Source of the DNA: Anaerolineales bacterium
GTDB taxonomy: Bacteria > Chloroflexota > Anaerolineae > Anaerolineales > UBA4823
Assembly: GCA_016932955.1 (NCBI GenBank)
Contig: JAFGBV010000271.1
Coordinates: forward strand, 1-5,530
Direction: 5' to 3'
DNA length: 5,530 nucleotides
Shown here piece by piece: positions 1 through 5,530 of the stretch. Both the position numbers and the translations under genes were made by a program. The notes beneath the pieces were generated by a model. That model was not told where the DNA came from, did not search any database, and saw only the letters and a list, made by a program, of their open reading frames with translations. Position 1 is the stretch's first letter, and every line of letters starts with the position of its first letter.

Positions 1-37
1 AAATCCTGAAAGCTGTTCAAATCGTGATTGGAGCAGC

Positions 38-550
38 ATGAACATCTCCGACGCCATCCGCCTCAAGCGCGCCGTGCGCAAATTCACCCCTGAGCCTCTC
101 CCCAAGGAAACCACCCTCGCCATCCTCAACGCCGGCCGCCGCGCCCAATCCTCCAAGAATACCCAGCCCTGGCACTTCATCGCCATCACCGACAAGGCCA
201 CCCTCAAATCGCTCTCCGAGTGCGGCGAATGGGCCAGCCACCTCGCCGGCGCGGCGCTGGGCGTAGCGCTGCTCTCCGAGGAGCCCACGGCAAAATTCCA
301 GACAATGTTCGACTTGGGTCAGGCTGCATCATACATGCAGCTTGCTGCCTGGGAATTGGGCGTAGGTTCGTGTTTGGCATCCATTTACCAGGCGGAGAAA
401 GCCCGTCAGATCCTGGATTTTCCAGAAGACATGCACTTGCGTATTGCTATTTCTTTCGGCTACCCGCAGGATATACAGAAATTATCCATGCCTCCGCGCA
501 AAGGCGGCCGATTTACGCTGAGTGAGGTAGTTCACTGGCAAAAATGGTAA
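38..550 (+). CDS. Nitroreductase-family FMN oxidoreductase (short form)
   Basis: Predicted soluble flavoprotein of the nitroreductase superfamily, which usually binds FMN and passes electrons from NAD(P)H to nitro-, quinone- or related acceptors; the substrate cannot be read from sequence. At 170 residues it matches the short members of the family. Visible marks are the N-terminal phosphate-binding RxxR (R11-R14, in RAVRKF), the SKNTQPWHF segment (residues 39-47) typical of the flavin site, the central helix DLGQAASYMQLAAWELGVGS (92-111), and the late FGYP (140-143) followed by a basic GGR stretch. The ATG at 38 is preceded by GGAG at 30-33, four bases away, and the RxxR motif lies just after it, so this start is well placed. 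The stop is six bases before the large GGDEF-STAND gene, which suggests an operon. Composition is odd: by hand count GC at third positions falls from about 88% in codons 1-85 to about 55% in codons 86-170. Confidence 0.9.
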   Translation: MNISDAIRLKRAVRKFTPEPLPKETTLAILNAGRRAQSSKNTQPWHFIAITDKATLKSLSECGEWASHLAGAALGVALLSEEPTAKFQTMFDLGQAASYMQLAAWELGVGSCLASIYQAEKARQILDFPEDMHLRIAISFGYPQDIQKLSMPPRKGGRFTLSEVVHWQKW

Positions 551-556
551 TCATCG

Positions 557-3500
557 ATGAAACCTGATCTCGAATCGCAGCCACTCCTTTGCGATCCCCT
601 CACTGGCGCTTACACACGCACAGCCCTGGAAGCACAATTTGAGCAGGAAATCGCCCGCGCCAAACGTATTGGCTACCCGCTTTCCCTGCTGCTGCTTGAC
701 CTGGATCATTTCAAGAGCATCAATGACGCCTTCGGACACCCGCGCGGGGACGAGGTGCTGCGTGAGTTCTTCCAGCGCATTCAGAAAGTCTCACGGGCAA
801 TGGATACTATCTTCCGTTATGGGGGAGATGAGTTCATATTCATTCTCCCCAATACAAGTGGAGCACAAGCTCTCAAACTCGCCCGCAGGCTGCTCAAACA
901 GTTGCGCAACTCACCATTCGAAGGAACACCTCCACTATCCCTGACTTTCAGCGCGGGGATTGCATCATACCCATCCGATGGTCAGACACTCGGTGTTCTT
1001 CTGCATTCAGCCGATCAGCGTAATTATCAGGCAAAGCGCGCTGGGAGAGCCCGGATTTACAGCGAAGATCAAAATCTTCAAGCTGAGGCGATCGTATCTG
1101 AGCCATCCCGCCTGATTGAGCGCGAACGGGCAATGGAAACCTTGAATAGTTTCATGGGTGCCCTGCCCGATCACAAGCGCGGGGTGCTGATCGTGAGTGG
1201 CGCACCGCACGCCGGGCGCTCTCTTTTTCTTGCCGAGGCTGGGCGTACAGCGCATATGCGCGGCTACGCGGTGCTGGCGCTGAATGGTCAGCCTGCTCTC
1301 AAAGGGCGTATGTATGGTGTTTTGGTAGAAGCGCGCACCGCCTGGGAGGGGATGCCCTTCCCTTCTGTGGCAGTGACACGCTTTATTGCAGAGCTACAGC
1401 AGATGTTAGCCAAGCGAGGCTACGAGGGTTTGATTGTAACCCTGGATAATCTCTCCTACGTGGATCGAGCCACGCTGGATTTTGTCAGCAGTCTCTTCGT
1501 ATCAACAGCCTTTCCTCAATTGGCCCTGATTTACGCCAGCGATTCCAGTCCGGAGCCACGCGGGCTGCCACGCGAAGCCCCCCTGGTGAAACATGCGCAA
1601 CTGAATCCATTAACTCCGGCTGGAACGTTGATCTGGATCCGACAGAGTTTGCAGTGGGAGCCTCCTTCTGCTTTCGTTCATTGGTTGCACAAGCAAACTG
1701 CGGGGCTTCCCGGTTTGATCCATGCAGGGTTAAAAGAATTGGTAGCTCACGATCTTATCTATTGCTCATCGGGAGAATGGATTTGCAGACCAGATTATTT
1801 CTCTTACCCATTGGCAGAGATTCTGCAAAATCAGCCTCCAGACCCAGTGCAAAACCTGCCCACCAGCCTGACAGATTTTATCGGACGGCAAGAAGAAATT
1901 CGCGGCCTACGTCAATTGATTCAGAATCACCGCCTGATCACCGTCACTGGACCAGGTGGAATAGGGAAATCCCGTTTAGCCATTCAAGCAGTCGCTGAAA
2001 GCGCCTTTGCTTTCCGGGATGGGGCTTGCTTCGTGCCCCTTGCTCCGCTGAGTTCAGCAGATTACCTGATAACCGCGATGGCAGATGCACTTCATTTATC
2101 ACTTTCCAGCCCGCAGCACCCCCAGGAACAATTGCTTAACTACCTCCAAAGTAAGGAACTCATCCTCCTTCTGGACGGGTTTGAAAAATTACTCGAAGGA
2201 ACGACACTTATTGATGAGATCCTGATTCGCTCACCAAATCTGACCATCCTGGTCACTTCACGCCAACATCTTGGCCTGGAAACCGAGATATCATTTGAAC
2301 TTGGGGGATTGGCGATCCCGGATCCTTCTAGCACAGATCCCCTGGAAGATTATCCCATCATCCAGCTATTCCTGGCCAGCGCACGCCGCTCATCCCCCAC
2401 ATTCAGCTTAGGCGATAACGATAGACCCTTCCTGGCTCGCATCTGCCAGCTTGTTGACGGCATGCCACTCGGTGTTGAATTTGCCGCCGCATGGGTGCAT
2501 ACATTTACATGTCAAGAGATTACGCGGAAGATTGAGACCAATCTCTCTTTCCTCGCCTCAGACCGCCCCGAAATCCCCGAAAGGCAGCGCAGCCTGCTGG
2601 CTGTATTCGATTCCTTCTGGGTGCTGCTCTCGAAAGAGGAACAAAATGTATTACGCCGTCTCTCGATCTTCCGTTTTGGTTTCAGCGAAGCAGCAGCCTG
2701 GCAGATTGCCGGCGCCTCGCCGTTCTTCCTGGATGCTTTAACGGCCCGCGCTTACTTGCGGCGTATTGGCCATGGACGCTATGAGATGCACGAGTTCCTG
2801 CGCCAATACGCAGCCGACAAATTGAAAGAATACCCCGCGCAGGAGACCAAAGCTCGCGACCGCCATTGCACTTATTACGCACATTTTTTAAAGAGTCGCG
2901 ATAAAAGATTGCTGAGTGAAAAGAAAGCGTTGGAGGAAATTGGGGGTGAGTTGGAAAATATCCGCTCTGCCTGGCACTGGGCGATCGAGCACAAACGGCT
3001 GGCGGATTTATCCGCCAGTCTGGAAGGTCTCTCCAGTGCCTATGATTTAAGTGGTTTTCTGGATGAGGGAAGGCGAATGTTCGAGCTGGCTGCAGAAAGA
3101 TTAGAGAAAGTGGATCATCCGGAATCTCTGCCAAACTTGAGCATCCTGCGGCTACAGAGTCGTCTTCGCGCCAGCCAAGCGCATTTCCTCAGCGCTTTAG
3201 GGATGTTGGACCAGGGAATTGAGGCAGCCAAGCAAGCGGTGACCCTTGCCCAAGCCAGCCAGGATACCAGCACACAGGCGGTTGCCCTGGCTAACTTGGG
3301 CAAAGCGTTAAGGGCACGGGGTGCTTATGAAGCCGCCCGCGCTCCATTGGAAGATGCACTTAAGCTGGCACAACCAAACCGTCAATCCAGTGTGATCACT
3401 GACATACTGGTGGAATTGGGAGATATCTTCCTCACACAGGGTGATCATGCAGAGTCGATCCACCAGTACCAGAGTGCTGTGCGCATCGCAAAGAAAGCTG

Positions 3501-4552
3501 GCAACCGGCGCGGCGAGGGGTACAGCCTGCGTAACCTGGGTGTTTTAACCAAAAACCAGGGCGAGTATGCTTCGGCAAGAGTCTACTTCGAACGCGCTTT
3601 GCAAATTTTCGATGAGACAGGCGATCGCCGCAATTCCGGCTGGGCTTACACTAACCTTGGTCTGGTGAACGAAGATCTGGGCGATTTCTCCAGCGCCCGC
3701 GCTTGTTTCGAACGTGCTCTGCCCATTTACCGCCAAACCGGCGACCGATCGGGTGAGTGTTGGGGATTAAATACATTGGGGTATGATTTGTACATACGCG
3801 GAGAATATACCGCAGCCTGGAATTGTCACCAGCAGGCGCTGCAGATCAGCCTCACCACGGGAGATCGCTGGGCAGAGAGTATATCCATCAGCAACCTGGG
3901 AAACATCTATACTGCATCAGGCGACTATTTGCGCTCCCGGGAATATAAGGAAAAAGCGCTTGCGATATGCCGCCAGATTGGCGACCGCTGGGGCGAAATC
4001 TGGCGTCTTTCTGAGATCGGCCAAATCATGCATTGCCTTGGGCGAGACGCCGAGGCACGCAATCTCAACGAGTCCGTGCTATTGATGACTGAGGACACGG
4101 GTGATCGTCCAATCCAGGGCTTTGCTTATACTCGCCTCGGTCGCGCTCTATTAGGATTGAATCTATTGGATGATGCAATACATGCGTTTACCACTGCTGC
4201 TATGATACGGCAAGATTACGGTGGGCCGAACATGCGCATCGAATCATTGTCAGGAGTAGCGCGTGCGCTCCTCATGCAAACCCATCTCGACCAGGCTGTC
4301 GCCTATGTTGATGGGATCTTGCAACATATGAAGAAAGGCCCATTATTTGGCACAGAAGAGCCACTCGATATTCCGCTGACATGCTACCTGGTTTTAGAAG
4401 CAGTAGATGACAAACGCGCTAGCAAAGTCGTATCGGAAGCATGCGAGCTTGTAAAAACCCGCGCTGCCCAGATCAGCGATGATGAGATGCGCTGGAGTTA
4501 CCTGCACAATGTGCCTGCGCATCGGAAAATCCTCGAAATCTGCAAGAGTTAA
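557..4552 (+). CDS. GGDEF diguanylate cyclase fused to STAND ATPase and TPR array
   Basis: A 1331-residue, apparently cytoplasmic signalling protein; no signal peptide or membrane segment is visible. Domains in order: GGDEF (about 10-170) with DPLTG, FKSIND (52-57), GHPRGD (60-65), GGDEF (89-93) and an RxxD I-site (R80-D83) five residues upstream; a first ATPase-like domain (about 185-420) with altered Walker A GAPHAGRS (215-222), a LIVTLDNL strand and TAGLPG (381-386); a STAND/NB-ARC ATPase (about 436-660) with GRQEE, Walker A GPGGIGKS (465-472), Walker B LILLLD (535-540), LVTSR (565-569) and DGMPLGVEFAAA (634-645); a winged-helix-like segment (about 676-760) with MHE (744-746); a TPR array (about 861-1260); and a tail containing YLHNVPAHRKIL (1315-1326). 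No C-terminal HTH is seen. The likely role is sensing through TPR/STAND coupled to c-di-GMP synthesis (inference). The start must lie before DPLTG at residue 13. ATG 557 is the only sensible choice although it lacks a Shine-Dalgarno, so translational coupling to the nitroreductase is likely. Confidence 0.93.
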   Translation: MKPDLESQPLLCDPLTGAYTRTALEAQFEQEIARAKRIGYPLSLLLLDLDHFKSINDAFGHPRGDEVLREFFQRIQKVSRAMDTIFRYGGDEFIFILPNTSGAQALKLARRLLKQLRNSPFEGTPPLSLTFSAGIASYPSDGQTLGVLLHSADQRNYQAKRAGRARIYSEDQNLQAEAIVSEPSRLIERERAMETLNSFMGALPDHKRGVLIVSGAPHAGRSLFLAEAGRTAHMRGYAVLALNGQPALKGRMYGVLVEARTAWEGMPFPSVAVTRFIAELQQMLAKRGYEGLIVTLDNLSYVDRATLDFVSSLFVSTAFPQLALIYASDSSPEPRGLPREAPLVKHAQLNPLTPAGTLIWIRQSLQWEPPSAFVHWLHKQTAGLPGLIHAGLKELVAHDLIYCSSGEWICRPDYFSYPLAEILQNQPPDPVQNLPTSLTDFIGRQEEIRGLRQLIQNHRLITVTGPGGIGKSRLAIQAVAESAFAFRDGACFVPLAPLSSADYLITAMADALHLSLSSPQHPQEQLLNYLQSKELILLLDGFEKLLEGTTLIDEILIRSPNLTILVTSRQHLGLETEISFELGGLAIPDPSSTDPLEDYPIIQLFLASARRSSPTFSLGDNDRPFLARICQLVDGMPLGVEFAAAWVHTFTCQEITRKIETNLSFLASDRPEIPERQRSLLAVFDSFWVLLSKEEQNVLRRLSIFRFGFSEAAAWQIAGASPFFLDALTARAYLRRIGHGRYEMHEFLRQYAADKLKEYPAQETKARDRHCTYYAHFLKSRDKRLLSEKKALEEIGGELENIRSAWHWAIEHKRLADLSASLEGLSSAYDLSGFLDEGRRMFELAAERLEKVDHPESLPNLSILRLQSRLRASQAHFLSALGMLDQGIEAAKQAVTLAQASQDTSTQAVALANLGKALRARGAYEAARAPLEDALKLAQPNRQSSVITDILVELGDIFLTQGDHAESIHQYQSAVRIAKKAGNRRGEGYSLRNLGVLTKNQGEYASARVYFERALQIFDETGDRRNSGWAYTNLGLVNEDLGDFSSARACFERALPIYRQTGDRSGECWGLNTLGYDLYIRGEYTAAWNCHQQALQISLTTGDRWAESISISNLGNIYTASGDYLRSREYKEKALAICRQIGDRWGEIWRLSEIGQIMHCLGRDAEARNLNESVLLMTEDTGDRPIQGFAYTRLGRALLGLNLLDDAIHAFTTAAMIRQDYGGPNMRIESLSGVARALLMQTHLDQAVAYVDGILQHMKKGPLFGTEEPLDIPLTCYLVLEAVDDKRASKVVSEACELVKTRAAQISDDEMRWSYLHNVPAHRKILEICKS
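3137..4336 (+). repeat. Ten-unit, 120-bp-period TPR-coding tandem array
   Basis: Residues 861-1260 of the large protein divide into ten consecutive 40-residue units with no insertion or deletion between them. The landmark [LI]G pair falls exactly 40 residues apart eight times (914/915 to 1194/1195). A [T/I]GDR tetrad opens the units at 1021, 1061, 1101, 1141 and 1181, with AGNR at 981 and a YGGPN variant at 1221. Each unit carries the small-residue and aromatic pattern of a TPR helix pair with a longer linker (TPR_12/TPR_10 style). Units at 981-1060 are the most alike (both contain ARxxFERAL), and the outer units are the most degenerate. The array is the probable ligand- or protein-binding surface of the receptor. 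Confidence 0.85.
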
Positions 4553-4568
4553 TGGCGGATAAATTCGC

Positions 4569-4580
4569 CTGGGTACCCAG
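4569..4580. promoter_or_regulatory. Perfect 12-bp palindrome downstream of the STAND gene
   Basis: CTGGGTACCCAG is its own reverse complement over all 12 bases and lies 17 bases after the stop of the large gene, in the gap before pspC. It could be a dimeric-repressor operator, part of a transcript-end structure, or chance. Its inner GGTACCCA recurs at the pspC Shine-Dalgarno/start junction (4650-4657). No regulator can be named. Confidence 0.3.
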
Positions 4581-4582
4581 AA

Positions 4583-4608
4583 ACGCAACTTTACTTTACC
4601 AGTTGCGT
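4583..4608. terminator. Possible weak transcript-end hairpin
   Basis: ACGCAACT (4583-4590) and AGTTGCGT (4601-4608) form a perfect 8-bp stem around a 10-base loop, 30 bases after the stop of the large gene. Only four of the eight pairs are G-C and no T-run follows (the next bases are AAACTG), so it is a poor intrinsic terminator. It may instead be an mRNA 3' stabiliser or part of the pspC leader structure. Confidence 0.3.
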
Positions 4609-4645
4609 AAACTGTATTGAATAACGGTAATCAACCATATCTTTT

Positions 4646-4652
4646 AGGAGGT
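4646..4652 (+). promoter_or_regulatory. Consensus Shine-Dalgarno of the PspC gene
   Basis: AGGAGGT lies four bases before ATG 4657. The full consensus match fixes this start and contrasts with the missing site before the GGDEF-STAND gene. It suggests the PspC gene is translated independently of the upstream genes. Confidence 0.8.
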
Positions 4653-4656
4653 ACCC

Positions 4657-4848
4657 ATGCAACGCCAATCGCTACGACGATCCAAACGCAACCGCATTTT
4701 TGCCGGGGTCTGCGGGGGCTTGAGTGAATTCTTCGGTATCAGCGCTTTTTGGTTCCGTCTGGCTTTCCTGATTGCCCTCATTCCTGGCGGCGTGCCTGGC
4801 TTTGGTTTCTACCTGCTGTTGTGGATCATTATGCCAGCGCAATCGTGA
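4657..4848 (+). CDS. Stand-alone PspC-domain membrane protein
   Basis: A 63-residue protein that is essentially one PspC domain. A basic N-terminus (RRSKRNR, 7-13) leads into the family signature FAGVCGGLSEFFGIS (15-29), followed by a hydrophobic stretch (about 31-43), a GG turn (44-45) and a second hydrophobic stretch ending in the family-typical YLLLWIIMP (52-60). In enterobacteria PspC is an inner-membrane sensor that controls PspA during envelope stress. Small single-domain PspC proteins are widespread in other phyla and their role is mostly undefined. No pspA, pspB or pspF is present here, so a role in phage-shock response is only a family-level guess. The gene has its own strong ribosome site 104 bases after the large gene, and no convincing promoter could be picked out in that gap. 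It ends 10 bases before the convergent membrane-protein gene. Confidence 0.88.
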   Translation: MQRQSLRRSKRNRIFAGVCGGLSEFFGISAFWFRLAFLIALIPGGVPGFGFYLLLWIIMPAQS

Positions 4849-4858
4849 TCGCGTTTGG

Positions 4859-5410
4859 TTATTTTTCTTTCTCGCGGTCAACGATCGGTTTTCTAGCCTC
4901 GGCAGCGACCTCGTTTTGCAAGGTTGCCACCTGCACCGACGCCCCTAATATCACCGCCACAATCAAGGAGATTAACGAAATTGTTGGATCCAGGTTCAAT
5001 GCCGGAACCAGGAGCATCGCCCCAGCCAGTGTGGTAAGTCCAATCAAGGCATAATCGAACACCACTGCCAGTAAAACAGCCCCGACGATTGCGCCAGCAA
5101 TGACAATTACCCAAGACACCCACGCCGTCTCAATATTCAAACCGCTAGAGAGCATGCCTGCAAAGTAGCCTCCCACCAGCAACCCTGCCAGAGCAACACC
5201 CACACGCTGAATCGCAATGGTGAGGATGGCACCCAAGATGCCGCATATCAATGCGACGACAATGACGGATATGTCAGAATCGCCCGTAAAGAATTGTGGG
5301 GCGATGAACAGACCGGCGAAAAAACCGACTGCACCTACAAATACCCAATATAATTTCCGCCCTGCTAATAGCAGAGCAATTCCAAGGATGATCTGTGTAA
5401 ATTGCTGCAT
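4859..5410 (-). CDS. Polytopic membrane protein, DUF4203/TMEM198-like
   Basis: A 183-residue, highly hydrophobic protein with about seven candidate membrane segments (roughly residues 5-16, 21-40, 48-66, 68-88, 97-117, 119-138 and 143-162) and a short charged tail (about 166-183, ending in a basic/acidic run). The Gly-rich pattern of the second segment (WVFVGAVGFFAGLFI, 22-36) and the repeated small-residue helices resemble the DUF4203 (TMEM198-like) family, but this assignment is from memory of the pattern and is moderate. The function is unknown; no catalytic or transport motif is evident. The start is well supported by an AGGAGGT on the minus strand (positions 5416-5422), five bases before ATG 5410. 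It converges on the PspC gene with 10 bases between the stops. Both are small membrane proteins, but they lie on opposite strands and so are not one operon. Confidence 0.8.
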   Translation of the reverse strand: MQQFTQIILGIALLLAGRKLYWVFVGAVGFFAGLFIAPQFFTGDSDISVIVVALICGILGAILTIAIQRVGVALAGLLVGGYFAGMLSSGLNIETAWVSWVIVIAGAIVGAVLLAVVFDYALIGLTTLAGAMLLVPALNLDPTISLISLIVAVILGASVQVATLQNEVAAEARKPIVDREKEK

Positions 5411-5415
5411 TCGGC

Positions 5416-5422
5416 ACCTCCT
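5416..5422 (-). promoter_or_regulatory. Consensus Shine-Dalgarno of the DUF4203-like gene
   Basis: ACCTCCT on the plus strand reads AGGAGGT on the minus strand, five bases before the ATG at 5410-5408. It fixes the start. The remaining leader (5423-5530) is relatively AT-rich near 5450-5490, as expected for a promoter, but no -35/-10 pair is good enough to call. Confidence 0.8.
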
Positions 5423-5530
5423 GATCTACTCCACAGTGAAGCAAACAATCAATAATCTACCACAAAATTACCAGGATTGCACGATAAATTGGCAGGCTCA
5501 TTGGGACTTGCCGTTACAGAGGGCAGGTAT

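Noticed and set aside
17..241. 74-codon Gly-rich minus-strand open frame over the nitroreductase start
   Set aside because: It is the mirror of the GC-rich, C-ending codons of the nitroreductase gene; the low-complexity Gly/Ala content is what antisense reading of such DNA gives.
2682..3134. 150-codon open frame on the minus strand inside the large gene
   Set aside because: It lies entirely antisense to the STAND/TPR coding region, its translation has no recognisable family pattern, and the plus-strand frame is strongly supported by motifs.
3618..3628. GCGATCGC octamer resembling the cyanobacterial HIP1 repeat
   Set aside because: I found it once, in a GDR codon context of the TPR array. 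The protein repeat explains it, and a single copy is no evidence for a cyanobacterial origin.
4100..4552. Search for a C-terminal LuxR-type HTH that would make the large protein a MalT-like transcription factor
   Set aside because: After the last TPR unit only a short helical tail follows, with no HTH pattern, so the GGDEF domain is the only evident output domain.
4617..4643. TTGAAT ... TATCTT as a promoter for the PspC gene
   Set aside because: Each hexamer matches the sigma-70 consensus at only four of six bases, the spacer is 15 bases, and the start of transcription would fall on the Shine-Dalgarno.
4846..4880. TGATCGCG/CGCGGTCA imperfect stem with T-rich loop between the convergent genes, as a bidirectional terminator
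   Set aside because: The stem needs a G-U pair, the loop is 19 bases and the T-run sits inside the loop, not after the stem. A terminator is expected here, but this sequence does not show a convincing one.
4749..5054. 101-codon plus-strand open frame overlapping the PspC gene and antisense to the membrane protein
   Set aside because: It overlaps two well-supported genes that each have consensus ribosome sites, and its translation shows no domain.

Overview
The window looks like ordinary chromosomal DNA from a free-living bacterium, most plausibly a member of the Chloroflexota (Anaerolineae-like). This is an inference from protein style: a very long STAND ATPase/TPR signalling protein with this C-terminal tail, a tiny stand-alone PspC protein and a small polytopic membrane protein, all at moderate GC. 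No rRNA, tRNA, mobile element or CRISPR array is visible.

Layout. Positions 38-550 (+) encode a short nitroreductase-family flavoprotein. Six bases later, in the same reading frame, 557-4552 (+) encodes a 1331-residue protein with an N-terminal diguanylate cyclase (GGDEF) domain, a degenerate P-loop ATPase-like domain, a STAND (NB-ARC/AfsR-type) ATPase, a winged-helix-like segment carrying an MHD-like motif, and about ten 40-residue TPR units. The 104-base gap at 4553-4656 holds a perfect 12-bp palindrome and an 8-bp hairpin. A 63-residue PspC-domain protein follows at 4657-4848 (+) with a consensus Shine-Dalgarno. Convergent to it, with 10 bases between the stops, 5410-4859 (-) encodes a 183-residue multi-spanning membrane protein resembling DUF4203/TMEM198. 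Positions 5411-5530 hold its leader and no recognised gene.

The centre of interest is the large fusion protein. Its TPR array and STAND module look like a ligand- or partner-sensing ATP switch, and its N-terminus is a GGDEF domain with intact catalytic (A-site) and inhibitory (I-site) motifs. The simplest model is a soluble receptor that turns sensing by TPR/STAND into c-di-GMP synthesis. The architecture resembles cyclase-ATPase-TPR proteins such as soluble adenylyl cyclase, with GGDEF in place of the class III cyclase. The nitroreductase is probably co-transcribed with it, but no functional link can be read from the sequence. The nitroreductase gene also changes base composition abruptly at its midpoint, which suggests recombination or an assembly chimera.
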